From Richelia intracellularis HH01 (GTDB lineage Bacteria; Cyanobacteriota; Cyanobacteriia; Cyanobacteriales; Nostocaceae): a stretch of DNA of 64,000 nucleotides. Shown here in pieces: positions 63,928 to 64,000 of this stretch (positions are counted from its first letter, which is position 1; every line of letters begins with the position of its first letter). Both the position numbers and the translations under genes were made by a program. The DNA lies in the NCBI RefSeq assembly GCF_000350105.1, contig NZ_CAIY01000054.1:1-64000 (forward strand), in the 5' to 3' direction. The notes under the pieces are model-generated. The model saw nothing but the letters and a program-made list of their open reading frames with translations. It did no database searches and was not told the DNA's origin.

Positions 63928-64000
63928 ATGACCATCGCAATTGGACGTACTACCAATACCAGAGGGTGGTTTGACGTTCTGGACGACTGGTTAAAGCGTG
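63928..64000 (+). CDS. psbD: Photosystem II D2 protein, 5' end only
   Basis: The first 24 codons, starting MTIAIGRTT and continuing [13 protein letters not shown], match the conserved N-terminus of D2, the PSII reaction-centre protein that binds P680 chlorophylls, pheophytin and QA with D1. The ATG at 63928 follows AAGGGGA by about 10 nt. The gene runs out of the window; psbC would be expected downstream, overlapping it. Confidence 0.95.
   Translation, partial: MTIAIGRTTNTRGWFDVLDDWLKR

Overview
The window looks like a chromosome segment of a nitrogen-fixing, probably heterocyst-forming cyanobacterium with a strongly eroded genome. Cyanobacterial identity rests on psbZ, ndhS, ycf4, psbD (cut by the right edge), thf1/psp29, pcxA, a magnesium-chelatase H subunit, hemF and a CruP-type carotenoid-cyclase paralogue. 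The filamentous diazotroph lineage is suggested by a TerB/Mo-nitrogenase C-terminal protein and by the remains of a DevBCA-type exporter. The DNA is very A+T rich, and summing the intact genes gives only about half of the window as coding. Several genes are plainly dead. The HIP1 octamer GCGATCGC, normally abundant in such cyanobacteria, was seen only once. This resembles host-associated heterocystous cyanobacteria such as Richelia or the Azolla cyanobiont; Richelia is my best guess, not a proven identification.

Layout. 0.5-4.6 kb: rpmB, a family-4 uracil-DNA glycosylase, tRNA-Gly(GCC), ribH and psbZ, all on the minus strand. 5.0-7.4 kb: a DHH-CBS-tRNA nucleotidyltransferase gene whose N-terminal half is decayed and whose catalytic half is intact but out of frame at an A8 run. 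8.1-12.2 kb: an IscA-like protein, a cupin and proA, separated by long non-coding DNA. 13.7-19.5 kb: a TPR protein, chlH/bchH and a peptidoglycan amidase. 21-25 kb: CruP-like oxidoreductase, a glutamate-cysteine-ligase-like protein and TerB/Mo-nitro_C. 26-34 kb: obg, purA, rplY, an APH/P-loop kinase fusion and a small membrane protein. 34-41 kb: cation/H+ antiporter with USP tail, HAS-barrel protein, ndhS, rodA and mrp. 42-48 kb: hemF, thf1, a holin-like membrane protein, exbD and exbB. 49-51.2 kb: a collapsed devBCA-like operon. 52-60 kb: a UvrD/AddB-like protein, pcxA, hemB and prfC. 60.5-62.8 kb: a dead TPR/M48-peptidase-like gene. 62.9-64 kb: ycf4 and the start of psbD.

Taken together, photosynthesis (psbZ, ycf4, psbD, thf1, ndhS, pcxA), tetrapyrrole synthesis (hemB, hemF, chlH) and core translation, wall and nucleotide functions are kept intact, while accessory exporters, proteases and domains of multidomain enzymes erode. 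The intergenic spaces are mostly featureless A+T-rich DNA, but they hold a surprising number of long, exact, sequence-unrelated inverted repeats, several just downstream of genes. I saw no CRISPR array, intact insertion sequence, prophage or rRNA operon. I found no convincing new multigene system. The best second-look items are the A8 frameshift in the nucleotidyltransferase, the double hairpin at 48.5 kb and the general set of long perfect palindromes.
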